NCBI RefSeq assembly: GCF_019565505.1
Contig: NZ_CP067378.1
Location: 3,320,501 to 3,384,500, forward strand
Direction: 5' to 3'
DNA: 64,000 bases
From: Flavobacterium davisii
Lineage (GTDB): Bacteria; Bacteroidota; Bacteroidia; Flavobacteriales; Flavobacteriaceae
This document shows, one piece after another, positions 50,278 through 60,410 of the stretch. The translations under genes were made by a program, and so were the position numbers. The notes under the pieces are model-generated. The model worked only from the letters and a program-made list of their open reading frames with translations. It made no database searches and had not been told where the DNA came from. The stretch's first letter is position 1. Each line of letters begins with the position of its first letter.

Positions 50278-51570
50278 TTATTTTTTTATTAGTTCAATGT
50301 CTTGGGTTTGTAATTTTTGACTTAACCATTTTTTGATTTTTTTCGTATCTACTGCATTATTGTCAGATTCGTAGAGTAAGACAATAAATATTTTTGGATT
50401 GTCATCAATTGTGTTAGTTAAATGTTTTCCTAATGATACATTTTTTAGTTCAGGAAATAATATAGCAATTTCTTCTAAGGTTTCCGTGTTAGAAATTTTA
50501 TATTCATTTAATTCTTTTTGTAATTTATTTATCAGTAGATCTTTTTGGTCAGATGTTTTGTTTTTTATCGCAATCTCATTTAAGATTTCATCTTTTAAAT
50601 CTTTTGGGTCTTGTTTTATTTCTAGTACGGTATTTGTTATTTCGTATTTAGAAAGTTTTTCATTTAACGATTTCGTTTCGTTTTCACTAAATTTTTTGCT
50701 TAAGAAAGCGAGTTCTATCGTTTTAGGGTTTGTATTGTGTTTTGTTTTTTTATAAATTATAGTATACCCTTTGTTTGTTAGTTCATGCGTTAGAAAATCT
50801 TCTATTTTTTGATTGTATTTGTTTTCTTGAAGTAAGCTGTACGCCATATAAAAACTAGGAACTATCATAATTAAAATGAGGATTGAAATGCCATATCGTA
50901 TTTGCTTTTCGAATTTTTGATTGAGTGTTTTTATGGGTTTATAATTTAAATATTTAAGTACTAGAAAAGTTGAAATGCAAATAAAGAAGCAATTGATGGA
51001 GTATAGATAAATAGCTCCTAGAAAATAGGAAAAATTGCTAATAGCAAGTCCATGACCTGCTGTACAAAGAGGGGGCATTAAAGCTGTGGCAATAGCTACT
51101 CCCGGTATAGGATTGCCTTTTTCTACTCTAGTAATAGCAATAACGCCTACTAAACCTCCAAAAAAAGCAATTATGACATCGTAAATATTTGGCGATGTTC
51201 TTGCTAATAATTCTGAATTAGTATCTTTAAAAGGACTAAAATAAAAATAAACGGTTGCAACAGTAAGGCTTAGTAGGGTAGCTATTACTAAATTTTTAGA
51301 AGATTTTTTTAATAATTCAAAGTCATAAATTGCTAATGAAAAACCTGCGCCAACAATTGGTCCCATTAATGGAGAAATAAGCATTGCACCTATAATGACA
51401 GCTGTAGAGTTTACATTTAATCCAACACAAGCAATTACTATTGCGCAAGCCAATGTCCATAAATTGGAACCTCTAAAAGAAATATTAGATTTTACAGTTT
51501 CTAAAACTTTTTCTTGTTTTTCTTCTCCTTCATTTAAATTAATAAAGTCGTAAATTTTCTTTTCAATCAT
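50278..51570 (-). CDS. DUF389 (TIGR00341) membrane protein
   Basis: 430 residues, intact. The N-terminal half contains six membrane segments and the DUF389 hallmark GAMLISPLMGPIVGAGFSLA and GVAIATALMPPLCTAGHGLA. The C-terminal half is soluble with a Lys-rich coiled coil. The family function is unknown; a transport role has been proposed from its topology. It is convergent with nothing and lies 190 bases upstream of the TPR gene in the same direction. Confidence 0.88.
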   Translation of the reverse strand: MIEKKIYDFINLNEGEEKQEKVLETVKSNISFRGSNLWTLACAIVIACVGLNVNSTAVIIGAMLISPLMGPIVGAGFSLAIYDFELLKKSSKNLVIATLLSLTVATVYFYFSPFKDTNSELLARTSPNIYDVIIAFFGGLVGVIAITRVEKGNPIPGVAIATALMPPLCTAGHGLAISNFSYFLGAIYLYSINCFFICISTFLVLKYLNYKPIKTLNQKFEKQIRYGISILILIMIVPSFYMAYSLLQENKYNQKIEDFLTHELTNKGYTIIYKKTKHNTNPKTIELAFLSKKFSENETKSLNEKLSKYEITNTVLEIKQDPKDLKDEILNEIAIKNKTSDQKDLLINKLQKELNEYKISNTETLEEIAILFPELKNVSLGKHLTNTIDDNPKIFIVLLYESDNNAVDTKKIKKWLSQKLQTQDIELIKK

Positions 51571-51795
51571 TCGTTTATTTATTTTAGGATATTGTAAATT
51601 TTAATAGATATTCCTTGTTAATCGATGGTGTTTGTAAATATAAAATAAAAAATAATAGGTGCAAAATAAGGGAGATTTTTGTATAAAAAGAGGGGAATTT
51701 GTGTTTAAATAAAAATATTTTATATCCTGATTTTTAGCTTTTTATGTTTCATTGTTTTAATTTTTTATTTATGTAATTTAGTTTCTTAAATTGAT

Positions 51796-52248
51796 TTAAT
51801 GTTGATTGACGTTATGATATTGCCATAATACATTTACTAATATCCATTTCCCATTTAATTTTACTATGTGCATATAATCAATCCATTCGTCTGCAATTAA
51901 TTTTATAGAAGCGGTGCGATTTGAAACGTCTAGAAAAACAACTTCTTTTTTAGGTTTTTTAGGAAACTGGTTACCATTTTTGTTATATGATTCTGCAATT
52001 AAGATCATAGATTCAGTAGTCGTTTCTCTTAGAAAGTCTTTTCCTGTAGATTTATCTTTCCAAAAAGTTCTTTTTACCATTCTAGGGTGTAACGCATTTC
52101 CCATTTGTATTGGATTTGGGTTATGTTGTGATTCAATATAATCTAAAGCAACCCTTTTAATGTCTAAACTGTCTTGTTTTGTTTGTGCAAAGGATTTACT
52201 AAAAATAAAGAAGAGAAAAGGAAGTAAAAATATTGGGTGTAATTTCAT
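51796..52248 (-). CDS. Secreted NTF2-like (lumazine-binding-like) protein
   Basis: 150 residues from the ATG at 52248, chosen because it starts a clean signal peptide (LPFLFFIFSKSFAQ). The mature part reads ALDYIESQHNPNPIQMGNALHP and IKLIADEWIDYMHIVKLNGKWILVNVLW, the pattern of the SnoaL/NTF2-like putative lumazine-binding family. Ligand and role are unknown. A longer open frame runs upstream, but its N-terminus is Lys/Asn/Phe low-complexity. Confidence 0.72.
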   Translation of the reverse strand: MKLHPIFLLPFLFFIFSKSFAQTKQDSLDIKRVALDYIESQHNPNPIQMGNALHPRMVKRTFWKDKSTGKDFLRETTTESMILIAESYNKNGNQFPKKPKKEVVFLDVSNRTASIKLIADEWIDYMHIVKLNGKWILVNVLWQYHNVNQH

Positions 52249-52481
52249 TCTATTTAATTTTAGATTTTTCAATATTTTTTTGAATAAAAATAAATTGCGA
52301 TTATACAAAAAGTATTTTAGCAAAATAAGGATTTTTTATCAAATGTAAAATGATAGAATAAAAGATAAAGAAAGAATTTATGAAATCAATATGATGAATA
52401 ACAAATGAGGGTAAGTAGGGGGGATATCTTATGTATTTTGTAAATTAATATAATGAAGATTAAAGTGTGGAAATCACAAGA

Positions 52482-52513
52482 AGAAGTCATATAAGGTTGA
52501 TAACATGACTTCT
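52482..52513. terminator. Hairpin after the helicase gene
   Basis: AGAAGTCAT / ATGACTTCT arms (52482-52490 with 52505-52513), about 50 bases past the helicase stop. No T-run follows, so the call is weak. Confidence 0.4.
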
Positions 52514-52562
52514 CCTATTGTGAAAGAGGCAACCAAACTAAAATTTTTGTTTTCTTTATGCT

Positions 52563-54101
52563 TTAATCTTCCATCGCAAAAAGGCGCTCTCTATATAATT
52601 TACCAATAGCTACTTGCAAGCGTGTTTTATAATCATCTACTAACCATTCACGGTAGTTTTTAGTTGAATTAGCCAAACAACGACAAAATATTTTTACTCT
52701 ATATTCAATATCTTCTATGAGATATTTAGCAAGTTGTTTAGCTTCATTTAATTCTTCAGCGTTATCTACGCACATGCTCGCATGATTTAAGATAGAATCC
52801 TCGATAACTACTTTTGGACGTAGGTTTTTGGCAATAGCTTTATTGAATTCTTCTTCTATGTCAAATTCTACATTTAAAGTATTTTTAAAACGCTCACGGA
52901 CGTCTGCGGGCATTTCGTATTTAAAATAACGTTCTATTTCAGCATCGCTGCGTAAATTTTCGATATAATACTCAGGTGTTTTAAAAATATGTTGCCAATC
53001 TATTGGGTCATCCCATAAACCAAATCGGGCAGCATTATTTCCTAAATCTATAATGCTAAATTCATGTTTGTGAGGTAAACGTCTAGATCCTCGACCAATC
53101 ATTTGAAAATAAAGAGTCAAAGATTTAGTGGCACGATTGATGATAATAGATTCAACAGTAGGTTCATCAAAGCCAGTTGTTAATATACCTACAGAGGTAA
53201 GTACAGCATTGGGAGTGTGTTTAAACCATTTTAAGATATCTTTTCGATCTTCATTACTGGTAGTGTTGTCTAAATGACGTATGTCGTAACCTGCCTTTTT
53301 AAAAGTTTCATATACATACAAAGAAGTATTGATTCCATTATTAAAAATTAGGTTTTTTTTACCTTTCGATTTTTCTTCATAGGCACTCAGTAGTTTAGAT
53401 TGCATATCTAATTGAGAGTAAAGCTCATCAGAAGATTTTACTGTATAATCACCATTAATACCTACTTTAAGACTTGACAATGTAACATCATAACTATATG
53501 TAGTAGCTTTAGCTAAGAATCCATTTTCTATTAATTTTCTAATAGGGTCACCTACAATAAGTTCTTTGTAGTTTTCGTACATAGGCAGTTCTATGTTAGA
53601 GCTTAGTGGGGTAGCTGTAACACCTAAAATAAATGAATTTTTAAACCGATTTAACAACTTTCGGAATGAATTATAATGTGCCTCATCTATAATTACCAAC
53701 CCTACATTGTCAATTTCTAATAAATCATCATTTAAACGGTTTTTTAAAGTTTCAACCATGGCCACAAAACAAGAGAAATCATCTTGATCGGGTAAATCTT
53801 TTACTTTTGAATTAATGATTTTATTTTGTACCCCAAAGTTATGTAACATCTTAGAGGTTTGCTTACATAACTCAATACGGTGTGTAAGTACTACTACCTT
53901 TTTTTGATGTGTTTCTATATAACGGCGTACAATTTCAGAAAATATAACCGTCTTTCCTCCACCTGTAGGTAACTGGTATAAAAGACGATAATTGGAAGAC
54001 GTATTGTCCATTCTGTCAAAAATGGTATTGATATCGCGTGACTGATAATCATAGAGTGTTTTTTTGTCTTCAAATACTGTTTCTATATCGCTTTGCATCA
54101 T
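52563..54101 (-). CDS. DEAD/DEAH-box superfamily 2 helicase
   Basis: 512 residues, intact. Motifs in order: Q-like YDYQSRDI, Walker A LPTGGGKT, Ia VVVLTHRIEL, II IDEAHYN, III LGVTATPL, IV/V NLIFNNGINTS and TSVGILTTGFDEPTV, VI FQMIGRGSRRLPHK. It belongs to the type III restriction-enzyme R subunit / SSL2-like group of DNA translocases, but no methyltransferase or specificity gene is beside it, so it is a stand-alone helicase. It is common in Flavobacteriales. A defence function is possible but has no support from context. Confidence 0.9.
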   Translation of the reverse strand: MMQSDIETVFEDKKTLYDYQSRDINTIFDRMDNTSSNYRLLYQLPTGGGKTVIFSEIVRRYIETHQKKVVVLTHRIELCKQTSKMLHNFGVQNKIINSKVKDLPDQDDFSCFVAMVETLKNRLNDDLLEIDNVGLVIIDEAHYNSFRKLLNRFKNSFILGVTATPLSSNIELPMYENYKELIVGDPIRKLIENGFLAKATTYSYDVTLSSLKVGINGDYTVKSSDELYSQLDMQSKLLSAYEEKSKGKKNLIFNNGINTSLYVYETFKKAGYDIRHLDNTTSNEDRKDILKWFKHTPNAVLTSVGILTTGFDEPTVESIIINRATKSLTLYFQMIGRGSRRLPHKHEFSIIDLGNNAARFGLWDDPIDWQHIFKTPEYYIENLRSDAEIERYFKYEMPADVRERFKNTLNVEFDIEEEFNKAIAKNLRPKVVIEDSILNHASMCVDNAEELNEAKQLAKYLIEDIEYRVKIFCRCLANSTKNYREWLVDDYKTRLQVAIGKLYRERLFAMED

Positions 54102-54293
54102 ACCTTTCTTGAAATTTTTGCAAAATTACATTTAAAAAACTGTTTATAGATATTTTTTTTAGAAATTAATTTTATATAAATTTTAACTTTCCAAAATAAT
54201 AGGGGAGTATAGTTTTGCTGCTAAACTTTGCTTTACTTTGCAAAATAATACGAGTTTGTACTACTAATTATTTTTTAATATACATAGATTTAA

Positions 54294-54573
54294 ATGCTTA
54301 AATTTTTTTCGAAATATTGCGTTGTTAGAAGGTGTTTCTTATATTGTTATCATGCTGAATATGTTAATGATAAAGCCATTTAATTTAACTTTATATAAAA
54401 TGCTGTTATTTCCTGTAGGGATGAGTCACGGAGTTCTTTTTATTTTATATGTAATCTTGGCATTTCTTTTGCAAAGAAAATTGAAATGGGATTTTAGAAC
54501 AACAATAGTTATTTTATTAGCTTCTTTAATTCCTTTTGGGACATTTTATATAGAAAAAAAATATTTGAAATAA
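54294..54573 (+). CDS. DUF3817 membrane protein, frameshifted
   Basis: About 93 residues with three membrane helices. It begins MLKFFRNIALLEGVSYIVIML after removing one T from the run at 54303-54309. The family pattern is visible in LEGVSY, KMLLFPVGMSHGVLFILYV and FRTTIVILLASLIPFGTFYIEK. The function is unknown. It ends two bases before the mechanosensitive-channel gene, so the two are probably co-transcribed. Confidence 0.8.
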
Positions 54574-54574
54574 T

Positions 54575-55834
54575 ATGCTTGAGAAAACTGAAAAAATATT
54601 CGGTTGGTGTTATAAGTTTTTTAAAAAATTAGATTTTAATGATACATTGGCATCCTATTTAGGTTTAGCAATCAATATCGTAATTCTTAGTTTTATAGTT
54701 TATATTATCTATTTGTTTTGTCGTTTCGTATTAGTAACAGGAATGGCTGTAGTGGCTAAACGAACTAAAACAAAATTTGATGATTTGCTGATTTCTAATG
54801 AAACAGCAAAATATATGTCACATTTAATCCCTTTAATTTACATATATAAGACAGTTCCCATTATATTAAATGATTTTACTTCATGGGAAACTATTTTTGG
54901 TCGGTTAGTTGGAGTGTATATTGTTTTGCTAACCTTATGGATTACAAATTCTACGTTAAAAGCAATAAGAGATCATCTAAAAACAAAAACAGAGTATGTG
55001 GATAAACCGATAGATAGTTATGTTCAGGTTATCATGATTATGCTTTGGATATTGGGGATTATTATAATAGTTGCCAAAATTTTTAATGTCAGTACGGATA
55101 CATTAGCTAAGACTTTAGGGGCAGTATCGGCTTTAATAATCTTGATATTTAGAGACACAATCTTAGGTTTTGTAGCTTCCGTTCAAGTTTCGGCTAATGA
55201 TTTAATTCGAATAGGAGATTGGATTACCATGGATAAATTTGGTGCTGATGGAGATGTCGTAGAAATAAATTTAACAACTTTAAAAGTTAGAAACTTTGAT
55301 CATACTATTACGACTATACCAACCTATAGTCTTACTTCTGATAGTTTTAGAAATTGGCGTGGTATGATTAATTCCGATGGAAGAAGAATAAAAAGACATA
55401 TTTTAATAAAAGCTAATTCTATTCGTTTTATAAGAGAAGAAGAATTAGAAGAATTTAAAAGGATTCAATTACTCACAAAATATATAGAAAAAAAACAAGT
55501 TGATATTAAAAGACATAACTCGTTACATGAAATAGATAAAAGTTTATCTATTAATGGAAGAAATTTAACCAATTTCGGTTTATTTAGAAAATATTTGACA
55601 AAATACCTAGAAAATTATCCGAGTTTGAATAAAGAGATGATTTTACTTTGTAGACAATTACAGCCAACACATCAAGGTATTCCTCTAGAAATTTACGCAT
55701 TTTCTAACGATAAACGTTTTGAAAATTATGAATATATTATGAGCGACATATTTGATCATATTTTAGCCTCTGTAATTTATTTTGATTTACAAATATTTGA
55801 ATTACCAGCTGGAAAAAATAATTTAGAAACCTGA
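54575..55834 (+). CDS. Mechanosensitive ion channel, MscS family (YbdG-like)
   Basis: 419 residues, intact. Five membrane helices are followed by the pore-lining TM3 region (TLGAVSALIILIFRDTILGF, with the family's Gly/Ala pattern) and the MscS beta domain (SVQVSANDLIRIGDWITMDK, FGADGDVVEINLTTLKVRNFD, TIPTYSLTSDSFRNW). The C-terminal domain, with an inserted helical stretch, matches the YbdG-type subgroup. It releases solutes on osmotic downshock. Coupled with the small DUF3817 gene. Confidence 0.92.
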   Translation: MLEKTEKIFGWCYKFFKKLDFNDTLASYLGLAINIVILSFIVYIIYLFCRFVLVTGMAVVAKRTKTKFDDLLISNETAKYMSHLIPLIYIYKTVPIILNDFTSWETIFGRLVGVYIVLLTLWITNSTLKAIRDHLKTKTEYVDKPIDSYVQVIMIMLWILGIIIIVAKIFNVSTDTLAKTLGAVSALIILIFRDTILGFVASVQVSANDLIRIGDWITMDKFGADGDVVEINLTTLKVRNFDHTITTIPTYSLTSDSFRNWRGMINSDGRRIKRHILIKANSIRFIREEELEEFKRIQLLTKYIEKKQVDIKRHNSLHEIDKSLSINGRNLTNFGLFRKYLTKYLENYPSLNKEMILLCRQLQPTHQGIPLEIYAFSNDKRFENYEYIMSDIFDHILASVIYFDLQIFELPAGKNNLET

Positions 55835-55887
55835 AATAGAGTATACGTTTTAGGTTTCAGAATTCTATCTGTATTACTATTTATCGT

Positions 55888-56093
55888 TTAAATCAAACCC
55901 AAATTGCGCATTAGACTCGAAGGAAGTGAATGGATGAAACCATCATTTTACTTTATTTTTCCTTTAATTCAAGCACATACTCAATTTTAAATATCAAAAT
56001 AGTTACTATTTTCTTCTAAAATTTTCCTTAAGTACCTGAATTCATTCAAAATATTTATTTCACAACAAAGTCTAATGCGAATCTGGATTAAAA
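55888..56093. repeat. Dispersed hairpin element, copy F
   Basis: The left end TCAAACCCAAATTGCGCATTAGAC and the right end GTCTAATGCGAATCTGGATTAA are complementary. The interior arms ATTCAAGCACATACTCAATT and ATTTTCCTTAAGTACCTGAAT pair as well. It lies between the MscS and YchJ-like genes. Confidence 0.8.
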
Positions 56094-56095
56094 AA

Positions 56096-56470
56096 TTAAG
56101 CTATTTTTCCTTCCACATAATACCATATTCCACCTTGTTTTTTAAAAAATGATTTTTCATGATGGCAATATGGTTGAAGATTAGCATCTGTATAATATGC
56201 TTTAAATTCGATGTTTTGTTCGGTTGTTTTTATAATATCTAATTTTAACCAGTTATTTTTAGTAGCCCAATCTAAAATATCTTTTTTGTTGTAAAATTTT
56301 CTTGTGCTAATGTGAGTCGTATTCAATAGATAATCTACTTGATGGGTACAATAAGCACTATAGCGAGATCGCATTAATTCTTCTGCTGTATTAGGTTTGT
56401 TGATGCCCAATATAAAAGGTTCACAACATTCTTGAAATATTTTTTTTGATCCACAAAAACAAGTATTCAT
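56096..56470 (-). CDS. YchJ-like SEC-C motif protein
   Basis: 124 residues. The N-terminal zinc-binding SEC-C motif reads MNTCFCGSKKIFQECCEPFI. The middle (TAEELMRSRYSAYCTHQVDYLL and LDWATKNNWLKLDIIKT) matches the YchJ family, followed by an NTF2-like end (FFKKQGGIWYYVEGKI). Function unknown. It lies 34 bases after the methyltransferase gene in the same direction. Confidence 0.85.
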   Translation of the reverse strand: MNTCFCGSKKIFQECCEPFILGINKPNTAEELMRSRYSAYCTHQVDYLLNTTHISTRKFYNKKDILDWATKNNWLKLDIIKTTEQNIEFKAYYTDANLQPYCHHEKSFFKKQGGIWYYVEGKIA

Positions 56471-56504
56471 ATTACTTTTTTTAATTATATAATTTTAAAA
56501 ATAA

Positions 56505-58103
56505 TTATTTTCCTTTTAATAAATGAATGCTTACTGTAGCATAATCTGTATCAGGAAAGTGTTGTTTAAATCGTTCGTCAGAATGGAGTCCTGCTTTTTG
56601 AGCTATTGCAACAAATTCTTCTATTTCTAAAATATATTGATCTGACAATCCATGTGTTACATCGTATGCGGTGGCAGGTGTTTTTCCTATGTTTTTAGAA
56701 ACAATATGAGGAGATACCGTGTGCAGTTCAATTAATAATAGTCCAAATTTATGAACATATTGCGCCCATTGCTCTAGGTGTTCGTACAAATTTGTTGCAA
56801 CATCATTATTTGATAATTGTTTTCCTCTATGCGAAAAAGCACCTGTGGAGCTACTTGTTATGTTTTGATTGTTTTGAGGTTCATTCCAAATTCTATTATG
56901 ATCTAAGAAAGTACGAACGTTTAATAATTCATTCAAATCAATATTGTAATTTTCTTTTAAATCTTGTGCTAATAAATTAGGATTTCCGATGTCTCCCCAA
57001 ATTACTTTAGCCCAAATATCTGCTTTAATTAAATTAGCTCTAGTTACTTTTAAGGCTACTTGATTATAGTCAACTCCAACTAAAAATAAAGGGTGTTCTT
57101 CTAGCATTTTTCCGCGCATTGTTTGTCTTTCTATAACATTATAAATATGTTGTAAAAAAGCACCATTGCCACATCCCATGTCTAAAATTCCTTTAGGCTG
57201 CTCGGAAATAGGACGATTGAAAAGTTCTATAATGATTTCATCAATGACTTTAAAATAAGTATTATGCGCACCTCCGCTACCCCAAACATTCATTTCTCTA
57301 TTAACATGTATTTCGGTATCATTAATAGCAATATCTCGTAATTTATTAGGATTCCCAAATAATAACATTTCAAGATTTTTTAACATCGGTAAATAAGAAA
57401 CCGTTACGCCATAAGCAGAAGCTCGTTTAGCATAAAAAAGACCTGATTCTGTAAATTGATATTTCCCTTTTCGTTCTGTAAACCAACCTAGGGAAGTGAA
57501 AAAATTGAGCATTATAGTAAATGCCTCAGGTTCTTTATGAAATTCATCAGCACCAAATGAAGTTTCCATAAAATATTTATGAAACATTCCTGTCATTCCT
57601 AAATTTACAATTAAAGGACCTACTAAAAAACCTTCCAGATGCTTTATAATTTGATATTTAATTTTTCCCGTATCAGAATTTAGATCAAGAGGTTCACTAT
57701 TTATTTTTTTAAATTTTTCAAATAAAGGAGCTAATATAGAAATAGTATGCTCGTTAATTCTATTCGAGGTAAAAACATCTGTTAAAAATAAAGTTTGTGC
57801 TATGTCATCGTACAGATAAAACTCAGAAAAAGCTAATTTGGTTAAATTGTTAATTTTAAAACTGACTTTATTTTGAATATTATCTACAAAGTAATCTAAA
57901 AAACCTTGTGAAGCAAAAGCTCTTAAAGCGACATTTAAATACCCATCATTTAAGTTAAATTCATTTTTTAAATCATCTAATGTAATTTCTTTTTTTCAAG
58001 AATATAATCTGTTATTTTTTTTCTTTTAATAAAGAAGCTATAGGTAAAATTACAATACCATCTAAATGTCTAAAAATAGATTCTCTTAATTCTGTTGTGT
58101 TCA
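56505..58103 (-). CDS. SAM-dependent methyltransferase with N-terminal helical domain, two frameshifts
   Basis: 532 residues when merged (MNTTELRESIFRHLD from 58103). The first 180 residues are helical and winged-helix-like (LDDLKNEFNLNDGYLNVALRAF), as in multidomain natural-product methyltransferases. A second winged-helix-like segment (GWFTERKGKYQFTESGLFYA) precedes the catalytic domain with motif I ILDMGCGNGAFL, the acidic loop LFLVGVDYNQVALK and IWGDIGNPN. It resembles AprA-type or polyketide-associated methyltransferases. Breaks: two T-runs, 57990-57996 and 58015-58022. No biosynthetic partner genes are adjacent, so the substrate is unknown. Confidence 0.75.
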
Positions 58104-58182
58104 TTATTAGTTTATTAAGGTTACTTGCACAAAGTAATAAATTTTAATGAATTTTTAAATTTAAAAGATCAGATAAGTAGTC

Positions 58183-58190
58183 TATATTTG
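58183..58190 (+). promoter_or_regulatory. Candidate -7 box for the second Crp/Fnr gene
   Basis: TATATTTG fits TAnnTTTG, 24 bases before the ATG at 58214. Confidence 0.45.
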
Positions 58191-58213
58191 TATTGTGTTT
58201 TTTTTAAGTTTTT

Positions 58214-58841
58214 ATGAAAGATATAATCAAGATAAATTTTCCCAATTTTAATCCTCAACTAATAGAAGAAATAGAGGAAAATGCGTATATACAAAATATA
58301 AAGGCAGGTGAAACGATAATGCGTTCAGGTCAATTTATTAGACATACCGTTTTAGTTGTAAAAGGAAAAATAAAATTATATAGAGAAGATGATGAAGGAA
58401 ATGAGTTTTTTATGTACTACCTTCAGCCGAGGGCAAGCTTGTGCTATTTCTATGATTTGTGCTACGAAAGAAGAAACAAGTGCATTAATGGCTAAAGTAG
58501 TAGAAGACGCAGAACTTATAATGATTCCTCTTGCATTAATGGAAAAATGGATGAGTAGACATCGTTCTTGGTATGAATTTGTTATAGAAACCTATAGAAG
58601 TCGTTTTGAAGAAGTGTTAACAGTTATAGATAATATAGCTTTTAAAGCTATGGATGAACGTTTAGAGTTTTATTTGAAAAGACATCGAGATACTTGTAAT
58701 TGTAATGATATAAAATTATCTCATCAAGAAATAGCATCTGAATTAAATACCTCTAGAGAAGTTGTATCCCGTTTGCTAAAAAAAATGGAACAAAGAGGTT
58801 TAGTTAAATTGTATAGGAGCCATATCGAAATCAATTTTTAA
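58214..58841 (+). CDS. Crp/Fnr family regulator, frameshifted
   Basis: About 209 residues when merged. The cyclic-nucleotide-type beta-roll (AGETIMRSGQFIRHTVLVVKG, KIKLYREDDEGNEFFMYYL) continues after the break as GQACAISMICATKEETSALM, then a dimer helix and the HTH (IKLSHQEIASELNTSREVVSRLLKKM). The frame changes near 58428-58436. Two Cys in GQACAISMIC sit in the sensor roll and could form a redox-active pair, and CNC lies just before the HTH. A palindrome of Crp/Fnr type upstream of the next gene is its likely target, which would make it the activator of the persulfide module. Confidence 0.88.
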
Positions 58842-58842
58842 G

Positions 58843-58869
58843 AGCTGACAAAAGTCAGCTTTTTTTTTA
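58843..58869 (+). terminator. Terminator of the second Crp/Fnr gene
   Basis: AGCTGAC / GTCAGCT (58843-58849 with 58854-58860) with an AAAA loop and a run of nine T. Confidence 0.9.
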
Positions 58870-58923
58870 AAATTGTATTTTATCTTTGCCTATATGTTAT
58901 AATTTATTTATTAGAATAAAGGT

Positions 58924-58941
58924 TTGTGATCATTATCACTA
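58924..58941. promoter_or_regulatory. Crp/Fnr-type operator upstream of the MBL-rhodanese gene
   Basis: GTGATCATTATCAC (58926-58939) is a perfect 14-base palindrome with 5-bp arms. With its flanks it reads TGTGA-N6-TCACT, close to the Crp consensus. Its centre is about 42 bases before the predicted start of transcription, the usual place for a class II activator site. Confidence 0.65.
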
Positions 58942-58961
58942 TTTGTTATAAAAATAAATAG

Positions 58962-58969
58962 TACTTTTG
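58962..58969 (+). promoter_or_regulatory. -7 box of the MBL-rhodanese gene
   Basis: TACTTTTG matches TAnnTTTG. TTTG at 58942-58945 is 16 bases upstream, shorter than usual, which fits a promoter needing an activator at the palindrome next to it. Confidence 0.55.
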
Positions 58970-58987
58970 TAAACCAAATTGATAATA

Positions 58988-60400
58988 ATGAAGATAGAAC
59001 AAATTTATACAGGTTGTTTAGCTCAAGGAGCTTATTATATTACTTCAAAAGGAGAAGCATTAATAGTAGATCCTTTAAGAGAAATACAACCTTATTTAGA
59101 TCGTCTTAAAAGAGATAATGTAGTTTTAAAATATATTTTTGAAACACATTTTCATGCTGATTTTGTTTCAGGACATCTAGATTTAAGTAAGTCTACAGGT
59201 GCTCCTATAGTATATGGTCCAACTGCTCGTCCTGAATTTGATGCAATTATAGCAGAAGATGAACAGATATTTAGAGTAGGCGATGTCTCTATTAAAGCTT
59301 TACACACTCCGAGTCACACAATGGAAAGTACAACTTATCTTTTAATAGACGAAAAAGGTAAAGATTATGCTATTTTTTCTGGTGATACTCTTTTTATTGG
59401 AGATGTAGGAAGGCCAGACTTGGCACAAAAAGCATCTAATATGACTCAAGAAAAATTGGCTGCTACCTTATTTCATTCATTAAGAAATAAGATTATGCCT
59501 CTTTCTGATGATGTAATAGTTTATCCAGCACATGGAGCGGGTAGTGCTTGTGGTAAAAATATGAGCAAAGAAACTATTTCTACCATAGGCCAACAAAAAA
59601 TAGATAATTATGCCCTTCGTCTTGACATGGAAGAATCTGAATTTGTAGCTGAAGTATTGCATGGATTAACTCCTCCTCCTGCATATTTTAGAATGAACGT
59701 GGCTATGAATAAAAAAGGATACACTTCTTTTAATAAAGTACTGGATAATGGTTTAAGATCATTATCTGCAAAAGATTTTAATGATTTAGCAGGTAGGGAA
59801 GGAACGGTTATTTTAGATACAAGACCCGCTTCTGTATTTTGTTTAGAGCATATCCCACAATCTATTAATATAGGAATAATAGGTGATTTTGCTCCTTGGG
59901 TTGGTGCCCTTATTGCTGATGTAAATCAACCAATTCTTATAGTTTGCGAAGAAGGAAAAGAAGAAGAAACAATTATTAGGCTTAGTAGGGTAGGTTTTGA
60001 TAAGATTTTAGGTCATTTAGAAGGAGGTGTTAAAGCGTGGAAAGAATCAGGTAGAGAAACAGATAGAATTAATAGAATAACGACAGATGAATTTGCTCTT
60101 CAAGTAAATTTAAAAACGGATAAAATAATTGATGTTCGAAAAGAAAATGAATATCAGACAGAACATTTAGAAAATTCTTACAACAAACCATTAGCCTATA
60201 TAAATGATTGGATAAATACAATTAATCCTAAAGAACATTTTTATTTGCACTGTGCAGGAGGCTATCGTAGCATGATTGCTGCATCAATACTTCAAGCGAG
60301 AGGTTATCGAAAATTCACAGAAATAGAAGGAGGGTTTTCGGCTATATCTAAAACTAATTTACCTAAAACAGATTTCATTTGTCAAAGCAAAGTATACTAA
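58988..60400 (+). CDS. MBL-fold hydrolase fused to two rhodanese domains (persulfide dioxygenase-like)
   Basis: 470 residues, intact. The N-terminal metallo-beta-lactamase domain has the metal motif THFHADF (residues 55-61), TPSHTMESTTY, SGDTLFIGDVGRPDLA and YPAHGAG, the pattern of ETHE1/persulfide dioxygenases. Two rhodanese domains follow. The first has FCLEHIPQSINIGI and an acidic loop (VCEEGKEEE), with no HCxxGxRS loop. The second has the active-site loop LHCAGGYRSMIAAS with a catalytic Cys. This architecture oxidises or transfers sulfane sulfur in hydrogen-sulfide detoxification. The start at the ATG of MKIEQIYTG is used; an earlier in-frame TTG exists. It is the head of a probable operon. 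Confidence 0.9.
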   Translation: MKIEQIYTGCLAQGAYYITSKGEALIVDPLREIQPYLDRLKRDNVVLKYIFETHFHADFVSGHLDLSKSTGAPIVYGPTARPEFDAIIAEDEQIFRVGDVSIKALHTPSHTMESTTYLLIDEKGKDYAIFSGDTLFIGDVGRPDLAQKASNMTQEKLAATLFHSLRNKIMPLSDDVIVYPAHGAGSACGKNMSKETISTIGQQKIDNYALRLDMEESEFVAEVLHGLTPPPAYFRMNVAMNKKGYTSFNKVLDNGLRSLSAKDFNDLAGREGTVILDTRPASVFCLEHIPQSINIGIIGDFAPWVGALIADVNQPILIVCEEGKEEETIIRLSRVGFDKILGHLEGGVKAWKESGRETDRINRITTDEFALQVNLKTDKIIDVRKENEYQTEHLENSYNKPLAYINDWINTINPKEHFYLHCAGGYRSMIAASILQARGYRKFTEIEGGFSAISKTNLPKTDFICQSKVY

Positions 60401-60410
60401 CTCTAATACC

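Noticed and set aside
52563..54101. Helicase as part of a restriction or defence system
   Set aside because: No methyltransferase, specificity or nuclease gene is adjacent; the flanking genes are housekeeping types.
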